A stretch of DNA of 6,444 nt from an uncultured bacterium (GTDB taxonomy: Bacteria > Auribacterota > Tritonobacteria > UBA1439). How positions within the stretch are numbered: position 1 is the first letter of the stretch; every line of letters starts with the position of its first letter. The stretch covers positions 1 through 6,444 of the forward strand of contig CALLYX010000370.1 in assembly GCA_937858775.1 (NCBI GenBank). Reading direction: 5' to 3'. The notes under the pieces were generated by a model that was given only the letters and a program-made list of their open reading frames with translations, searched no databases and was not told where the DNA came from. Made by a program: the position numbers and the translations under genes. Shown piece after piece: positions 6,146 to 6,444 of the stretch.

Positions 6146-6177
6146 GCGCGGCGTCTCCGCGCCGCGCGCGGGCGCGG
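6146..6177 (-). promoter_or_regulatory. Leader with two mutually exclusive GC-rich hairpins around the small ORF's ribosome-binding site
   Basis: In the minus-strand RNA, the segment 6177-6171 (CCGCGCC) pairs with 6163-6157 (GGCGCGG) around a seven-base loop. Alternatively 6167-6160 (GCGCGGCG) pairs with 6153-6146 (CGCCGCGC) around the loop CGGAGA, which holds the GGAG ribosome-binding site and abuts the ATG at 6145. The two stems share positions 6157-6167 and cannot coexist. One form ties up part of GGAG in a stem; the other displays it in a loop against the start codon. This could be a translational switch, but CG-rich DNA yields such pairings by chance. Confidence 0.35.
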
Positions 6178-6184
6178 CGATGTC

Positions 6185-6211
6185 GTGCTACGATTATAAA
6201 TATAGTAGCAC
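6185..6211. promoter_or_regulatory. Operator dyad, NikR-like: GTGCTAC-N13-GTAGCAC
   Basis: Two perfect seven-base inverted arms, GTGCTAC (6185-6191) and GTAGCAC (6205-6211), flank an AT-rich 13-base spacer. The dyad covers the -10 element of the promoter driving the tonB operon, the ideal place for a repressor. As I recall it, the NikR site of deltaproteobacteria is GTGTTAC, 13 or 14 bases, GTAACAC; this dyad has the same arm length and spacing and differs by one symmetric base per arm. Zur, Fur, MntR and DtxR boxes have much shorter or no spacers. The dyad itself is seen directly; the NikR assignment is inference. Confidence 0.65.
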
Positions 6212-6229
6212 TTAAGGCGGGCCTGTCAA
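6199..6229 (-). promoter_or_regulatory. Sigma-70-type promoter of the tonB/receptor/ABC/methyltransferase operon
   Basis: On the minus strand a perfect -35 TTGACA (6224-6229) is followed after 16 bases by TACTAT (6202-6207), or after 17 by ACTATA (6201-6206), as the -10. TATATT (6199-6204) at 19 bases is a weaker option. This is the only AT-rich island in otherwise very GC-rich DNA. Transcription would start near 6193-6196, giving a leader of about 50 bases to the small ORF and about 200 to tonB. The operator dyad covers the -10 and part of the spacer. Confidence 0.7.
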
Positions 6230-6255
6230 AGGGAATAAGCCGGCGCCGCGCGGCG
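6230..6255 (-). terminator. Possible terminator of the upstream minus-strand gene
   Basis: A 12-base perfect palindrome (CGCCGCGCGGCG, 6244-6255) lies five bases after the upstream gene's TGA. It is followed on the minus strand by CCGGCTTATTCCCTTT, a modestly T-rich run. It separates that gene from the tonB promoter. The palindrome has little loop unless the inner CG pairs open, so the structure is not ideal. Confidence 0.35.
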
Positions 6256-6260
6256 GGCCG

Positions 6261-6443
6261 TCATCGCAAAGGGAAGAAACACACCGGGGAAGCCGAACAA
6301 AAGGGCCGGGCCTCGACCGCCGGCGGCACGAACAGGTGCAGCTTCTGGTCGCTGAACAGCCAGCGCTGCCGGCTGCCAGGGGTGACGGTCACGGTCAACG
6401 CCTCACCCAGGGCAAGAATGACCACGCCCTCGCTAATAGCGAG
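6261..6443 (-). CDS. C-terminal fragment of an unidentified protein (5' end outside window)
   Basis: One minus-strand frame is open from the right edge to TGA at 6261-6263 and gives 60 residues. The first part (LAISEGVVILALGEALTVTV, then WLFSDQKLHLFVPPAVEAR) looks like real protein with alternating beta-strand hydrophobics and 80% or so GC at third positions. The last dozen residues (PFCSASPVCFFPLR) are unusual in composition and may be an unstructured tail or a frame extended past the original end. The GEALTV and KLHLF stretches vaguely recall the C-terminal TOBE domain of import ATPases, but this resemblance is too weak for a call. It reads in the same direction as the tonB operon but is separated from it by a palindrome and a promoter, so it is probably a separate unit. 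Confidence 0.45.
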   Translation of the reverse strand, partial: LAISEGVVILALGEALTVTVTPGSRQRWLFSDQKLHLFVPPAVEARPFCSASPVCFFPLR

Positions 6444-6444
6444 T

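Noticed and set aside
6146..6196. A nickel-cobalt or cobalamin riboswitch in the leader
   Set aside because: I see no conserved riboswitch core, such as a cobalamin B12-box-like sequence or the paired purine-rich junctions. The leader before the small ORF is only about 50 bases.
6185..6211. Reading the dyad as a Zur, Fur or MntR box
   Set aside because: Those sites have short arms meeting at 0-1 base (or are AT-rich hexamer repeats). The 13-base spacing with GTGCTAC arms does not fit them.
6429..6443. Small palindrome CTCGCT-AAT-AGCGAG at the right edge
   Set aside because: It is short, lies within a possible coding frame and is cut by the window edge. No transposon-like terminal repeat or target duplication can be shown.

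Overview
This is a GC-rich window from a Gram-negative bacterium. TonB, a TonB-dependent outer-membrane receptor and a periplasmic binding protein are all present, so there must be an outer membrane. Nothing fixes the taxon. A dyad at the main promoter resembles the NikR sites I recall from deltaproteobacteria (Desulfobacterota), which is a weak hint. The sequence could equally come from an uncultured lineage. 

Layout. Positions 1-326 (+ strand) hold the last 51 codons of an Asp/His-rich protein and, overlapping it, a small ORF with high GC3 that I cannot identify. From 424 to about 6230, one minus-strand operon fills the window. Read in its own direction it runs: promoter plus operator dyad (6185-6229), GC-rich leader, an unlisted 49-codon ORF (5996-6145), tonB (5271-5996), TonB-dependent receptor (3439-5274), TroA/ZnuA-like binding protein (2610-3449), ABC ATPase (1840-2646), ABC permease (1053-1859), class I SAM methyltransferase (460-1056), and a strong 3' hairpin (424-459). 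Every adjacent gene pair overlaps, by 1 to 37 nt, so the genes are probably transcribed and translated as one coupled unit. Upstream of the promoter (6261-6443) is the C-terminus of another minus-strand gene, followed by a palindrome and a T-rich stretch that may terminate it. 

How the genes fit together. The receptor would bring a metal or metal chelate across the outer membrane using energy passed on by its own TonB. The binding protein would capture the metal in the periplasm, and the permease/ATPase pair would move it into the cytoplasm. The architecture is that of the zinc/manganese/iron (cluster A-I) ABC family. However, the binding protein lacks a His-rich loop and the second classical His ligand, and the operator dyad (7-nt arms, exactly 13 nt apart, over the -10) looks like a NikR site rather than a Zur, Fur or MntR site. 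My leading hypothesis is a nickel (or cobalt) acquisition operon built from ZnuABC-type parts, with a dedicated TonB, a receptor, a small leader-encoded protein and a co-translated methyltransferase of unknown substrate. The leader can also form two mutually exclusive GC-rich hairpins around the ribosome-binding site of the small ORF, suggesting a second layer of control.
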